DNA of 64,000 bases from an uncultured Clostridia bacterium (GCA_937912025.1 CALDOZ010000022.1:36352-100351), one strand, 5' to 3'. Shown: positions 1-9,612, numbered from the stretch's first letter. Notes: generated by a model not told the origin, from the letters alone. A program made the numbers and translations.

Positions 1-1192
1 TAACCGTCATTCTACCGTCGGTAATAGTACCCGTTTTGTCAAGACATAAAACGTCAACCCTTGCAAGCATTTCAAGAGAGTACATATCTTGAACGAGAGT
101 GTTGCGCTTATATAAACGAATAACACCAAGCGAAAGGGCAATGGTGGTAAGTAAAATTAAGCCTGCCGGTATCATACCTACTACAACCGAACCCGTACCC
201 GTTACAACGTCAAGCGGTATATTGTTTGAATTTTGCTCTACTGCTTGAGTAAAGTTTACAAGTCCAACTCCAATTGCGATAGGAACTATAAGCAAACCAA
301 CTATTTTAACAACCCAGTTAAGCGTACCCATAATTTCAGAGTGAGGCTTTTTAAACTTTTTGGCTTTTGCGGTAAGTTTTTGAACGTAACACTCGTCGCC
401 AACCTTATCGGCAATGGCGTAGCACGAACCACTCGTTACGAAACTTCCTGCCATAATCGTATCGCCAACCTTTTTCTTTATAGCAACGCTTTCGCCCGTC
501 AACATACTTTCGTTAACTTCAATGCCACCGCTTTTAACTATACCGTCAACGGGAATTTGATTGCCCGTCGTTACTTTAAATACGTCGTCCAGCACAACGT
601 CTTCCGACGGAATTTCCGTTTCAACGCCGTTTCTAACGACGATCGTAGTCGGCGCTTGCAAGATTGAAAGTTTTTCTACTGAAATTTTTGCCGAAATTTC
701 TTGAATTATTGCAAATATAAGGTTAACTGCAAACGGAATAATAAAGGTAAAGTTACCAATTTCCGTCTTTACTATTGCGTACGCAGTAAAAACTAACACG
801 CATAGTAAGTTAAAAAACGTAAAAGTATTTGACGTAATAATTTTTAGTATCGACTTGCCCGCTTTTACGTCAGACCTGTTAGAAAGTCCGTCAACAAAAC
901 GTTCTTCCGCTTGCTTAGTAGTTAAACCAACGTCAACGTTAACGTCAAACCTTTGAGCCTTATTTTGTGGAGTGCGTTTGCGCTTAGGCTTAATTTTTAG
1001 TTTTTTCTTTTTTACGGTATCTTGCGATTGATTTGTAGCCGTAACGTCGCTTGCGGTAGTGCCGTCTACTACTACGCTAGTCGTTGTTACGTCATTAGCC
1101 TGAGTAACTACCGTGTTTTGAGTTGTAACGGAATTATCTAAACTTGACGCGCTATCAACGCTCGTTACCTTTTTATTGGTATTTTTTTTCAT
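1..1192 (-). CDS. CtpE-like cation P-type ATPase, 3' end outside window
   Basis: This is the N-terminal 397 codons of a P-type ATPase read leftward from an ATG at 1192; the rest lies beyond the window edge. The first 115 or so residues are a Thr/Val/Ser/Asp-rich extension followed by a Lys/Arg patch. The actuator-domain motif TGES follows, then membrane segments, then MIPAGLILLTT, and the phosphorylation motif DKTGTIT near the window edge. The MIPxGL segment leading into SLEMLARVDVLCLDKTGT resembles the CtpE group, whose mycobacterial member transports calcium; it has no CPC motif, so it is not a heavy-metal P1B pump. Substrate is inferred only. The gene is divergent from the ArsR operon to its right. 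The nucleotide-binding domain cannot be seen. Confidence 0.85.
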   Translation of the reverse strand, partial: MKKNTNKKVTSVDSASSLDNSVTTQNTVVTQANDVTTTSVVVDGTTASDVTATNQSQDTVKKKKLKIKPKRKRTPQNKAQRFDVNVDVGLTTKQAEERFVDGLSNRSDVKAGKSILKIITSNTFTFFNLLCVLVFTAYAIVKTEIGNFTFIIPFAVNLIFAIIQEISAKISVEKLSILQAPTTIVVRNGVETEIPSEDVVLDDVFKVTTGNQIPVDGIVKSGGIEVNESMLTGESVAIKKKVGDTIMAGSFVTSGSCYAIADKVGDECYVQKLTAKAKKFKKPHSEIMGTLNWVVKIVGLLIVPIAIGVGLVNFTQAVEQNSNNIPLDVVTGTGSVVVGMIPAGLILLTTIALSLGVIRLYKRNTLVQDMYSLEMLARVDVLCLDKTGTITDGRMTV

Positions 1193-1324
1193 TTAATCAC
1201 CTTAAATTTAATAAACGCTATCGTTTAAAACAATTATGTTTTAACTAAATATTATATTACCACCTTTTACCAATTTTTACAAGATATTTTTTGCTAAAAA
1301 TATTGATAATATTGTGAAAAGGTA

Positions 1325-1371
1325 TTGACAACGTATTGTAAGCATATTATAATATGAATATATTTTCATAT
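1325..1371 (+). promoter_or_regulatory. promoter and ArsR/SmtB operator of the metal-efflux operon
   Basis: TTGACA (1325-1330) and TATAAT (1348-1353) are separated by 17 bp, a consensus sigma-A promoter. A perfect inverted repeat, ATATGAA-N6-TTCATAT, spans 1352-1371, overlapping the -10 end and the likely transcription start. This is the typical form of ArsR/SmtB operators (ATATGAAca..tgTTCATAT). Binding by the product of the next gene would block transcription until metal is bound. The match is seen directly; autoregulation is inferred. Confidence 0.85.
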
Positions 1372-1385
1372 ACTAAAGGAGTTTT

Positions 1386-1694
1386 ATGTCAAAAATTACT
1401 TTATCTAACGATGAGTTAGAAGAAATGTGCGCCGATTTTAAGGCTTTATCAGACCCTGGGCGAATGAAAATTATACTATTTTTATTAGACGGGGAAAAGA
1501 GTGTTGGCGAAATTAGTAGCGTGGTTGATATGGGGCAGTCGGCAACGTCACATCAACTTAGAATACTAAAAGATTACCGAGTTGTTAAAAATAGAAAGCA
1601 GGGTAACACAGTTTTTTACCGCATTGCCGACGAGCACGTTAAAACAATAATAGAAATGTCGCTCAGTCACTTAAATTGTGTAGGAGAAGAATAA
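1386..1694 (+). CDS. ArsR/SmtB-family metal-sensing repressor
   Basis: A 102-residue winged-helix repressor with the family's typical recognition helix (QSATSHQLRILKDYRVV, about residues 51-67). The C-terminal helix carries D82, H84, H95 and C98, spaced like the alpha-5 zinc site of CzrA/SmtB (DxH then Hxx[H/E/C]). This predicts sensing of Zn, Co or Cd rather than arsenite. There is no CadC-type paired N-terminal cysteine site; only C15 is present. An AAAGGAG ribosome binding site precedes the ATG. Its stop codon overlaps the start of the downstream Zn/Cd pump by one base, so the two are translationally coupled. It probably represses its own operon through the palindrome at 1352-1371. Confidence 0.9.
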   Translation: MSKITLSNDELEEMCADFKALSDPGRMKIILFLLDGEKSVGEISSVVDMGQSATSHQLRILKDYRVVKNRKQGNTVFYRIADEHVKTIIEMSLSHLNCVGEE

Positions 1695-3970
1695 TGCAAA
1701 GAATTGGAAAGTTAAAAATATTAAGTAATAACGGTGAGATTGAAGTTGCCTTAAAAGAGATATCCGCTCTTGAAGGGCTAACGGAAGTTAAGGTAGATAA
1801 CGAAATTTTATCTTACGCTATCGACGAGTGGGCTAGCGATTATGATATTATGGTTGCTATAATGAATTTACTTGAAAGTAAAGGCATTGATAGTGAACCG
1901 TATTTTGACGACGATATTTCAGTTGTTAATAGCGTAAGTGAAAATAATAAAGTTGATAATGATGACGACCATAATCACGACGATGATGATGAAGACGGCG
2001 ACCACAATCATAATCACGACGACGATGATGAAGACGGCGATCACGAACATTGTCATGGTGATGACGGTTGTTGCTCGCATCACCATAAGGGTAGTGATAA
2101 AGGGTTTTTCAAGCAAAACAAAGGTAAGCTTATAGAACTTTCAATTTCAGTTTTAATATTTATTATAGGCTTAGTTTTTGGCGTGATACCAAGCGTAGCG
2201 GTAGCATCACCATACGTTTTAATAATTGCTTACACTTTTGCCGGTTACGAAATTTTATTTGAAGCAGTAGCGAAAATATTTAAAAAGAAATTTTTTACCG
2301 AACAAATTTTAATGGCAATAGCGTCCATTTGCGCAATACTACTTGGCGAAGTCGCAGAGGCAGCAGGTATTATGATTTTATTCTCAATAGGTGAACTTTT
2401 TGAAAGTGGCGCTATTGATAATTCTCGTAAAATCATACAAAATCTTAAAAAAATGCAACCTGATTACGTCAACGTATTAGATAGCGACGGAAGCGAAAAA
2501 AGAGTCAAACTTAAAGCCGTTGAAGTGGGTAACGTAATAGTTGTAAAAGCAGGCGAAAGAATTGCTATTGACGGTGAAGTAGTAAACGGAAACGCTAACG
2601 TTGACACGAAAACGTTAACGGGCGAAAGCGTATACCGAGAAGTTAGCGTTGGTAGTGAAGTTTTAGCAGGGTTTATTAACGTTGACGGCGTTTTAAAAAT
2701 TAAAACTACTAAAACTTATAAACAAAGCGCTGTTTGTAAAATAGTTGATATCGTTGAAAGCGCAAGCGCTAAAAAGTCAAAGTCTGAAAAGTTTATTTCC
2801 TCGTTTGCTAAATATTACACTCCAATTATTATGATTTTAGCAGTTTTAGTTGCCGTTGTACCGCCGTTTTTTTACGAAACGTACTTAGTAGGCTTTAATA
2901 TATGGCTGTATAGGGCGGTTATGATGCTTTGCGTTGCTTGTCCTTGCTCGCTTGTAATTTCAGTTCCACTCACTTATTTTTGCGGTGTAGGCGCAGGCGC
3001 AAGTAATGGCGTACTTATAAAAGCGTCGGCATATTTAGAAAAACTTGCTAAATGTAAAGTAGTTGCTTTTGATAAAACGGGGACGTTAACAACGGGCGAA
3101 TTTAAAGTAACTAAAATATTGTCAACTCAAAAATTCCAAGGGAAAGTCCTTTATTTTGCATCAGTTTGCGAGAAAAATTCAAACCATCCGCTTGCAAAAT
3201 CCGTGTTAAAACAATATGGAAAGGAAGTAACTGACGAAGTTAGTGATTTTATTGAAATTGCAGGTAGAGGTGTTTCGGCAAAACTAAATAATCAAACAAT
3301 TTTATGTGGAAACGCTAAACTTTTACAAGAAAACGGCGTAAAATTTAAGGAATGTGAAGAACTCGGCGTAAAACTTTACGTTGCGGTTGACGGTGAATAC
3401 GCAGGCGCAATCTTACTTAACGATACCGTTCGCAATAACGCTTACGGCGCAATATTAGAACTTTACGATGCTGGTATAACTAATACCGTTATGCTTACGG
3501 GCGATAATAAAGAAAACGCGCGTAAAATTAGAAAAGAACTCAATATGCGTCAATCAGTTTCAGAACTTTTACCAAGCGGAAAAGTTGAAGAACTTGAACG
3601 CATTATAAATCAAACAAGTAAAGGCTCGGTTGCTTTTGTTGGCGACGGTATAAACGACGCGCCCGTACTTGCAAGAGCGGACGTTGGTTTTGCTATGGGC
3701 GGACTTGGTTCGGACGTTGCTATCGATAGCGCCGACGTTGTAATTACCGACGACGACCTTTCAAAAGTTCCTTATACTATTAAACTTGCTAAGCGTACTA
3801 GCGTTATATCTAAACAAAATATAATAATATCGTTAATCGTTAAATTTGCAGTTATGATATTAGGTGTTACGGGTTTAGTTAGTAGTTTATGGCTTGCAAT
3901 TGGCGCCGACGTTGGAATGCTTATTTTGGCAATCTTAAACGCTATTAGAAATAGAGGAAAAGTTTATTAA
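1694..3970 (+). CDS. Zn2+/Cd2+-exporting P1B-type ATPase (ZntA/CadA-like)
   Basis: A 758-residue heavy-metal pump. A TTG 18 bases upstream is in frame, but the ATG at 1694 has AGGAG at 1682-1686 and the one-base overlap with the ArsR stop, so it is chosen. Residues of roughly 1-75 form a divergent metal-binding-like domain. Residues about 89-134 are a His/Asp/Cys-rich stretch containing two tandem 13-residue units, encoded by two 39-bp DNA repeats (1973-2011 and 2012-2050). Then come TGES (about 308), the CPC metal-transport motif (about 416), DKTGTLT (about 459), the HP motif in NHPLAKSV and GDGINDAP (about 650). The last membrane helix has GADVGM, matching the conserved Asp of ZntA-type (P1B-2) pumps. 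The expected role is efflux of Zn, Cd or Pb, controlled by the upstream ArsR protein. Confidence 0.93.
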   Translation: MQRIGKLKILSNNGEIEVALKEISALEGLTEVKVDNEILSYAIDEWASDYDIMVAIMNLLESKGIDSEPYFDDDISVVNSVSENNKVDNDDDHNHDDDDEDGDHNHNHDDDDEDGDHEHCHGDDGCCSHHHKGSDKGFFKQNKGKLIELSISVLIFIIGLVFGVIPSVAVASPYVLIIAYTFAGYEILFEAVAKIFKKKFFTEQILMAIASICAILLGEVAEAAGIMILFSIGELFESGAIDNSRKIIQNLKKMQPDYVNVLDSDGSEKRVKLKAVEVGNVIVVKAGERIAIDGEVVNGNANVDTKTLTGESVYREVSVGSEVLAGFINVDGVLKIKTTKTYKQSAVCKIVDIVESASAKKSKSEKFISSFAKYYTPIIMILAVLVAVVPPFFYETYLVGFNIWLYRAVMMLCVACPCSLVISVPLTYFCGVGAGASNGVLIKASAYLEKLAKCKVVAFDKTGTLTTGEFKVTKILSTQKFQGKVLYFASVCEKNSNHPLAKSVLKQYGKEVTDEVSDFIEIAGRGVSAKLNNQTILCGNAKLLQENGVKFKECEELGVKLYVAVDGEYAGAILLNDTVRNNAYGAILELYDAGITNTVMLTGDNKENARKIRKELNMRQSVSELLPSGKVEELERIINQTSKGSVAFVGDGINDAPVLARADVGFAMGGLGSDVAIDSADVVITDDDLSKVPYTIKLAKRTSVISKQNIIISLIVKFAVMILGVTGLVSSLWLAIGADVGMLILAILNAIRNRGKVY

Positions 3971-3980
3971 GGAGATAATT

Positions 3981-4733
3981 ATGTTTACGTTACAGCATTT
4001 TATTTGGCTTGCAATTTGTATAGCAATTGTAGTTTTAATGCTTTTTATTCACAAAAAGTACAAACTTTCGCTTGAAACGGTTACAACTATTATGATAGTA
4101 ATGTCAGTTTGCAGTGAAGTTACTAAAATTTTATGTAATATGATGGATGCCCCAGGCGATAGAACGGGAAAAATTTTAGATCCAGGCGACTTGCCTTTCC
4201 ATCTATGTTCAATACAAATATTTTTATTGTTCTTTCTTAAATTTGTGGCTAAAACTGATGAAACGAAGAAAAACGTTCTTGGGTTTATGTGTCCAACAAT
4301 GTTTATCGGTGCAATTATGGCGTTACTTATACCAACGGTAGGGGTTGGATTTAACGTAGTTCAAGTATATCAATATTTTATATTCCACGCGTTCTTAATT
4401 TTCTTTGGGATTTACATAGTAAAAGAAAAATTCGTTGATTGGACAGTAAAAGTTTACCTTAAAAATTTAGCGTACTTAGGTTGCATTGCGCTTGTAGTAA
4501 TGTGGATAAATAGCGCGCTATCTGGTGTTTTACCACGCGTAAACTTTATGTATTTAGTGCGTCCGCCAATGGAAAATTTACCAGTCCTTAATTTAGATAA
4601 CGGTTGGGGATTTTATCTTGCAACGCTTATAACTCTCGTTGTTGTTTTGACGGCAATTTTCCAAGTAATTGTTATGGCTATAAACGGAAAGTTTAAAAGA
4701 AAAGAAGTAGAAATTCCTACAAAAACCAACTAA
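3981..4733 (+). CDS. YwaF-like TIGR02206 integral membrane protein
   Basis: A 250-residue protein with about six or seven hydrophobic segments and the motif LPFHLCSIQIFLL (about residues 73-85), which is characteristic of the YwaF/TIGR02206 family. The biochemical function of that family is not established. It starts 10 bases after the pump gene with a good AAGGAG site, so it belongs to the ArsR-regulated operon. This placement suggests a link with metal or envelope stress, but that is inference. The Lys-rich tail is probably cytoplasmic. Confidence 0.8.
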   Translation: MFTLQHFIWLAICIAIVVLMLFIHKKYKLSLETVTTIMIVMSVCSEVTKILCNMMDAPGDRTGKILDPGDLPFHLCSIQIFLLFFLKFVAKTDETKKNVLGFMCPTMFIGAIMALLIPTVGVGFNVVQVYQYFIFHAFLIFFGIYIVKEKFVDWTVKVYLKNLAYLGCIALVVMWINSALSGVLPRVNFMYLVRPPMENLPVLNLDNGWGFYLATLITLVVVLTAIFQVIVMAINGKFKRKEVEIPTKTN

Positions 4734-4791
4734 AAATATAAAAACGTAATAAAAAGCGCACGAGATATATATTTTGAAAATTAATAAAAAT

Positions 4792-4834
4792 ATAGCCCAC
4801 AACGTTTCGCATTTTGCGAAGTGTTGTGGGCTAT
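4792..4834 (-). terminator. intrinsic terminator of leuS
   Basis: A 12-bp perfect stem (4792-4803 with 4823-4834), with a further TTCGC/GCGAA pairing inside the loop. On the minus strand it is followed by a T-rich tract, so it terminates leuS. On the plus strand the trailing sequence is less T-rich, but the hairpin may also stop the YwaF operon. Confidence 0.8.
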
Positions 4835-4856
4835 TGTTATTCACAAAAGATATTAA

Positions 4857-7289
4857 TTAAACTATAATATTAACAAGTCTACCTTTAATAATTATAATTT
4901 TCTTAACTTGCTTGCCTTCAATAAGTGGTGCAATAATTTCATTTTGTTTAACGGCGCTTTCAATATCGGCGTCAGATAAATCGCTTGCAATTACCATTCT
5001 TGCTTTTACTTTACTATTAATTTGAACGGCAATTTCAATTTCATCTTTAACGAGCGCTTTTTCGTTGCATACTGGATACGACGATAAGAAAATTGATTTT
5101 TTATTACCCATCATTGACCAAATTTCTTCGGCAAAGTGTGGAGCGCAAGGAGCAAGAAGTTTAATAAAGTCTGCAACGCAGTCTTTAATAAAATCAACGT
5201 TTTTAACTTCAAGCGCTTCGTACTTAGTAAGAGCGGTAAGGTATTCCATCATACGAGCAATAGCCGTGTTGAACGAGAATACTTCCATATCTCTATCAAT
5301 ACACTTTATAGCGTAGTTACGAGCGTAATCAAGTTCTTTTTCAGCCTTAGCAAAGTTAGTTACTTTATTAGGTTTTAACGAAATAACGTTAGTTGCAAGT
5401 TTTTCAATTCTGTCTAAGAATTTTGCAATAGATTTAATACCGCCGTCATTCCAAGGACCGCCTTCGGTGTACGAAAAACCAAACATAAGGTAAAGTCTAA
5501 ATATATCGCTACCATACGTTGCAACGTAATCGTCAGGAGAAATAACGTTACCGCGTGATTTACTCATTCTATTTCCGTCAGGGCCTAAAATAACGCCTTG
5601 GTGAACGAGGGATTTAAATGGTTCGTCAAAATCAAGATATCCCATATCGCGAAGTGCTTTTGTAAAGAAACGCGCGTATAAAAGGTGCATACATGCGTGT
5701 TCAGCGCCACCAACGTATTTATCAACAGGTAACATTTTATTAATGATATCTTTATTAAACGCTTGCTTATCGTTTTTAGAGTCAGGATATCTTAAGAAAT
5801 ACCAAGACGAGCAAACGAAAGTGTCAAGCGTGTCAGCATCACGTTTAGCAGGCTTACCGCAAACAGGGCATTTACAGTTAATGTATTCTTCACATTTAGC
5901 AAGCGGAGATTTTCCGTCAGGTTTAAAGTCAACGTTTTTAGGAAGTTTTACTGGTAAATCTTCTTCAGGAACGGGTACTGTGCCACATTCAGGACAATGA
6001 ATCATAGGGATAGGCGCGCCCCAATATCTTTGACGAGAAACGAGCCAATCTCTAAGTCTATAATTTATTTTAAACGCGCCTTGATTTTTAAACGCTAAAT
6101 CGCCAAGAATTTTTTTGCGCGCTTCTTCGCAAGTTAAACCGTCGTATTCAACGCTATTAATTAAAATACCGTCGCCAGTAAACGGAAGATCGTCATTTTC
6201 ACCCGTTGCGCCTTTAATAACGCGAGTTATAGGCAAGTTGTACTTGTTAGCAAACACAAAGTCGCGCTCGTCGTGAGAAGGTACGCCCATTACGCAACCA
6301 GTTCCGTAAGAATAAAGAACGTAGTCTGAAATCCAAATAGGAACTTTTTTGCCGTTAACAGGGTTAATACAGTAAGAGCCTATAAATACGCCCGTTTTTT
6401 CTCTATCGAGCGATAAACGTTCGATTTCTTTAGTTTTTGCAGTTTCTTCAATATATTTTAAAACTTCAGGCGCTTGTTTTTTAGTCATAAGTTTTTCAAC
6501 AAGCGGATGTTCTGGCGCTAAAACAACGTATGAAACACCAAAAATAGTATCGGCGCGAGTAGTGAAAACTTTAAGTTCGTCTTCACCGTTTTCAGTTTTG
6601 AAAATAATTTCACCGCCAACCGATTTACCAATCCAGTTTCTTTGCATTGCCTTAGTTTTTTCAGGCCAATCAAGACCGTCTAAACCTTGTAATAATTCTT
6701 CGGCGTAATCGGTAATTTTAAAGAACCATTGCGTAAGATTTTTTTGAACTACGGTGTTGTGACATCTTTCGCAAAGACCTTGGTTAACTTGCTCGTTTGC
6801 AAGTACCGTTTGACAACTAGGGCACCAGTTAACAGGCGCTTCTTTTCTATACGCTAAGCCTTTTTTATAAAGTTGTAAAAAGAGCCATTGCGTCCATTTA
6901 TAATAGTCTGGCATGCAAGTTTTAATTTCTGCCGACCAATCGAACATAGCGCCCATTTTACGAAGAGTTTCTTCCATATTATCAATATTTTTTATGGTAG
7001 AATCTTCAGGGTGAATACCCGTTTTTATAGCGAAGTTTTCAGCAGGAAGACCAAAAGCGTCAAAACCCATTGGTTGAAAAATTTCATACCCTTTCATTTT
7101 TTTATAGCGCGCAAAACTATCGGTAGGGCCGTAGTTATACCAATGCCCAACGTGAAGTTTAGCGGCAGACGGGTAAGAGAACATTTCAAGACAGTAATAT
7201 TTTTTATCGACGTTTTTCTTGTCAAACGAATTGATTTTGTCTTTTTCCCATTTGGCTTGCCACTTTTTTTCTATAAGTTTCATATCCAT
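4857..7289 (-). CDS. leuS: leucyl-tRNA synthetase
   Basis: A class I synthetase of 810 residues that charges tRNA-Leu. The HIGH motif is HVGH at residues 46-49 and the KMSKS motif is RMSKS at about 572. Two Cys-rich zinc-knuckle segments (CPSC...CERC, and CPEC followed by CPVC) and the CP1 editing domain lie between them. A TTG 24 bases upstream extends the frame, but the ATG at 7289 has GGAGG nine bases upstream and starts MDMKLIEKKWQ, as expected for LeuRS. It is a single-gene unit that ends in the hairpin at 4792-4834. I saw no T-box in its leader. Confidence 0.97.
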   Translation of the reverse strand: MDMKLIEKKWQAKWEKDKINSFDKKNVDKKYYCLEMFSYPSAAKLHVGHWYNYGPTDSFARYKKMKGYEIFQPMGFDAFGLPAENFAIKTGIHPEDSTIKNIDNMEETLRKMGAMFDWSAEIKTCMPDYYKWTQWLFLQLYKKGLAYRKEAPVNWCPSCQTVLANEQVNQGLCERCHNTVVQKNLTQWFFKITDYAEELLQGLDGLDWPEKTKAMQRNWIGKSVGGEIIFKTENGEDELKVFTTRADTIFGVSYVVLAPEHPLVEKLMTKKQAPEVLKYIEETAKTKEIERLSLDREKTGVFIGSYCINPVNGKKVPIWISDYVLYSYGTGCVMGVPSHDERDFVFANKYNLPITRVIKGATGENDDLPFTGDGILINSVEYDGLTCEEARKKILGDLAFKNQGAFKINYRLRDWLVSRQRYWGAPIPMIHCPECGTVPVPEEDLPVKLPKNVDFKPDGKSPLAKCEEYINCKCPVCGKPAKRDADTLDTFVCSSWYFLRYPDSKNDKQAFNKDIINKMLPVDKYVGGAEHACMHLLYARFFTKALRDMGYLDFDEPFKSLVHQGVILGPDGNRMSKSRGNVISPDDYVATYGSDIFRLYLMFGFSYTEGGPWNDGGIKSIAKFLDRIEKLATNVISLKPNKVTNFAKAEKELDYARNYAIKCIDRDMEVFSFNTAIARMMEYLTALTKYEALEVKNVDFIKDCVADFIKLLAPCAPHFAEEIWSMMGNKKSIFLSSYPVCNEKALVKDEIEIAVQINSKVKARMVIASDLSDADIESAVKQNEIIAPLIEGKQVKKIIIIKGRLVNIIV

Positions 7290-7440
7290 AGTGTTATTCC
7301 TCCGAAAAACCAAGTAACGATTATTTTCTACAGTAACAACTATTTTAACACAACTTTTAAAATATATAAACTGTTTTTAACTAAATTATCACATTTTTTA
7401 TAAATATTTATAAAAGTTATAGCCCATATAGCGTTTATAA

Positions 7441-7469
7441 TTGACAAAAACACCGTTTAGACATAAAAT
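7441..7469 (+). promoter_or_regulatory. sigma-A promoter of the aldose-epimerase-like gene
   Basis: TTGACA at 7441-7446 and TAAAAT at 7464-7469 with a 17-bp spacer, 33 bases before the start codon. Confidence 0.75.
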
Positions 7470-7501
7470 AATAGTACTAAAATTTTAAAGGTAAAAATAT
7501 T

Positions 7502-8404
7502 ATGAGCGAAATTATAACTATATCAAACGGAATAATTGAAGCAAAAATTTCAACCAAAGGCGCTGAACTGATAAGCGCTACTTATAACGGCAAAGAACGT
7601 ATTTGGCAAGGCGATCCGTCAATTTGGGCGGGACACGCTCCCGTTCTTTTTCCCGTTTGCGGTGGAATAAAGGACGATTTTATTATCGTTGATGGTAAAA
7701 AACACGACTTTAAAACTAAACACGGTTTTGCAAGAAATAGCGAGTTTACTGTGGTTAGTTTGGAAAAAACGTCAGTAGCGTTTACTTTAAAAGATAGCGA
7801 AGAAACGCTTAAAGAATATCCGTATAACTTCACTTTCCGCATTTTATATAAACTTAACGGCGATAGCATAGGTGTTTATTATTTTATTGAAAACGAGAGC
7901 AATAAAGATATGCTTTTCAACGTTGGCTCGCATGAGGCGTACGCGTTGTACGGCGATATGAGTGAATATTCTATTGAATTTGAAGACGATTTTTATAGTA
8001 TTGACACAACGCTTATAAAAAACCGCTTTTTATCTCACGACAAAAAGGCTTGTAAGTTAAACGGTAACGACTTACCTTTAAGTTTTGACGTAATCGACCA
8101 AATTGGCGAACCGGTAAAAGGTTTTTTACCTAACGCATCGTTCGTGTTTGAAAATATTAAATCAAACCGTTACACTTTAAAACATAACGGCGAACCAGTC
8201 GTTTCTATTTACGGCGCTGATTTTAAACACCTTGTGGTTTGGATGATGAAGCCGGGTAGATACATTGCTATCGAGCCTTGGAACGGGCTTCCTGATTATT
8301 TTGACGGCGATAATATTTTTGAAAATAAAAAAGATATTGACATGGTTAAAAAAGGCGAGTGCAAAACCTTTTATCACTCAATTACTTTTTATGATGAAAT
8401 TTAA
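7502..8404 (+). CDS. aldose 1-epimerase family protein (LacX-like)
   Basis: A 300-residue protein of the galactose-mutarotase fold. It starts with the LacX-type pattern TISNG...KGAEL, then WQGDPSIWAGHAPVLFPVCG (about residues 37-56), the conserved HGFAR segment and EPWNGLPD near the C-terminus. LacX-like proteins are thought to interconvert anomers of sugars or sugar phosphates; the substrate is unknown here. It is monocistronic, with its own promoter (7441-7469) and terminator (8409-8442). The protein is probably cytoplasmic because there is no signal peptide. Confidence 0.85.
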   Translation: MSEIITISNGIIEAKISTKGAELISATYNGKERIWQGDPSIWAGHAPVLFPVCGGIKDDFIIVDGKKHDFKTKHGFARNSEFTVVSLEKTSVAFTLKDSEETLKEYPYNFTFRILYKLNGDSIGVYYFIENESNKDMLFNVGSHEAYALYGDMSEYSIEFEDDFYSIDTTLIKNRFLSHDKKACKLNGNDLPLSFDVIDQIGEPVKGFLPNASFVFENIKSNRYTLKHNGEPVVSIYGADFKHLVVWMMKPGRYIAIEPWNGLPDYFDGDNIFENKKDIDMVKKGECKTFYHSITFYDEI

Positions 8405-8408
8405 TTTT

Positions 8409-8442
8409 AAAACAACGCATTTTGCGTTGTTTTAATTTTTTA
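8409..8442 (+). terminator. intrinsic terminator
   Basis: An 11-bp stem (8409-8419 with 8423-8433) with a TTT loop, followed by a T-rich run, five bases after the preceding stop codon. Confidence 0.8.
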
Positions 8443-8519
8443 TAGGAAGTTTATTTTTTAGTGCGATATAATATGATCGTTATCATTAAAAAAAGAAGTT
8501 TAGCAAGTCGTTTAATTTA

Positions 8520-8548
8520 TTGACAAAATATTTTTATGGTAGTAAAAT
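8520..8548 (+). promoter_or_regulatory. promoter of the DAHP synthase gene
   Basis: TTGACA (8520-8525), a 17-bp spacer and TAAAAT (8543-8548). The leader to the ATG is short, with no obvious attenuator. Confidence 0.75.
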
Positions 8549-8583
8549 TATATAATAATTTTTTTTAAGGACTGACTACGATT

Positions 8584-9612
8584 ATGGGTATGATTTTTGA
8601 AAGAAAACTTCCTATACCAAAGGAAGTAAAAGAGCAATTTCCAATTAGCGATAACCTTGCTAAAATAGTTGCTAAACGAGCGGACGAATGTAAAGATATT
8701 TTTGCAGGTAAAAGCGATAAGTTTATTCTTATAATAGGACCTTGCTCGGCAGATAATGAAGATAGCGTTATAGATTACATTTCTAGGCTTAGAAAAGTTC
8801 AAGATAAAGTTAAAGATAAAATTTTTATTATTCCGCGTATATACACTAACAAACCAAGAACTACGGGAGACGGGTATAAGGGAATGCTTCATCAACCTAA
8901 CCCAAACGAAAAACCCGATATGTATAAAGGTATTGTAAGTATACGTCAATTACATTTAAGAGCGCTTAACGAAACGGGATTTTCTTGTGCGGACGAAATG
9001 TTGTACCCTGAAAATTACAGATATCTTTCAGACGTTCTTGGTTACGTTGCCGTAGGCGCAAGGTCGGTAGAAAACCAGCAACACCGTTTAACTGCAAGCG
9101 GTATAGATATCCCCGTTGGTATGAAAAATCCAACGAGTGGCGATATTTCGGTAATGATGAATTCTATAACGGCGGCTCAACATAAACACACCTTTATTTA
9201 TCGTGGTTGGGAAGTTCATTCAGAAGGTAATCCGTACGCTCACGCTATACTTCGTGGGTACATAAACAAGCGCGGAGTTGCAATTCCAAACTATCATTAC
9301 GAAGACCTTATTCATCTTTATGAAGCGTATGAAAAATGTAATCTTTTAAACCCTGCGGTTATTGTTGACACAAACCATTCTAACTCGGGTAAGCAATACC
9401 TTGAACAAGTTAGAATAGCAAAAGAAGTTCTTCATAGTACGCGCCATAACGACGATATTAAGAAACTCGTTAAAGGGTTAATGATTGAAAGTTATATTGA
9501 AGATGGAGCGCAAAAAATAGGCGAAGGAGTATATGGTAAGTCTATTACAGACCCATGTCTTGGTTGGCAAAAGACTGAAAAACTTATTTTAGACATTGCA
9601 GATTTAATTTAA
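8584..9612 (+). CDS. aroF: 3-deoxy-7-phosphoheptulonate synthase (type I DAHP synthase)
   Basis: A 342-residue class I-alpha (AroFGH-like) enzyme that condenses phosphoenolpyruvate and erythrose 4-phosphate, the first step of the shikimate pathway. Recognisable segments are LIIGPCSA (about 49-56), PRIYTNKPRTT for substrate binding (about 79-89), VGARSVENQQHR (about 158-169), GMKNPTSGD (about 178-186) and DTNHSNSGK in the C-terminal third. The start is uncertain by two codons because a second ATG follows at 8590; the upstream AAGG is 13 bases from the first ATG. It is a single-gene unit. The specific isozyme name cannot be resolved, so the symbol is generic. Confidence 0.93.
   Translation: MGMIFERKLPIPKEVKEQFPISDNLAKIVAKRADECKDIFAGKSDKFILIIGPCSADNEDSVIDYISRLRKVQDKVKDKIFIIPRIYTNKPRTTGDGYKGMLHQPNPNEKPDMYKGIVSIRQLHLRALNETGFSCADEMLYPENYRYLSDVLGYVAVGARSVENQQHRLTASGIDIPVGMKNPTSGDISVMMNSITAAQHKHTFIYRGWEVHSEGNPYAHAILRGYINKRGVAIPNYHYEDLIHLYEAYEKCNLLNPAVIVDTNHSNSGKQYLEQVRIAKEVLHSTRHNDDIKKLVKGLMIESYIEDGAQKIGEGVYGKSITDPCLGWQKTEKLILDIADLI

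Noticed and set aside
1919..2135. Open frames on both strands over the His-rich repeat of the zinc pump
   Set aside because: They arise from the biased GAY/CAY codons of the repeat; no start signals are present.
7290..7440. A T-box riboswitch upstream of leuS
   Set aside because: The leader is short and lacks the conserved T-box sequence AGGGTGGNACCGCG; none was found before proS either.
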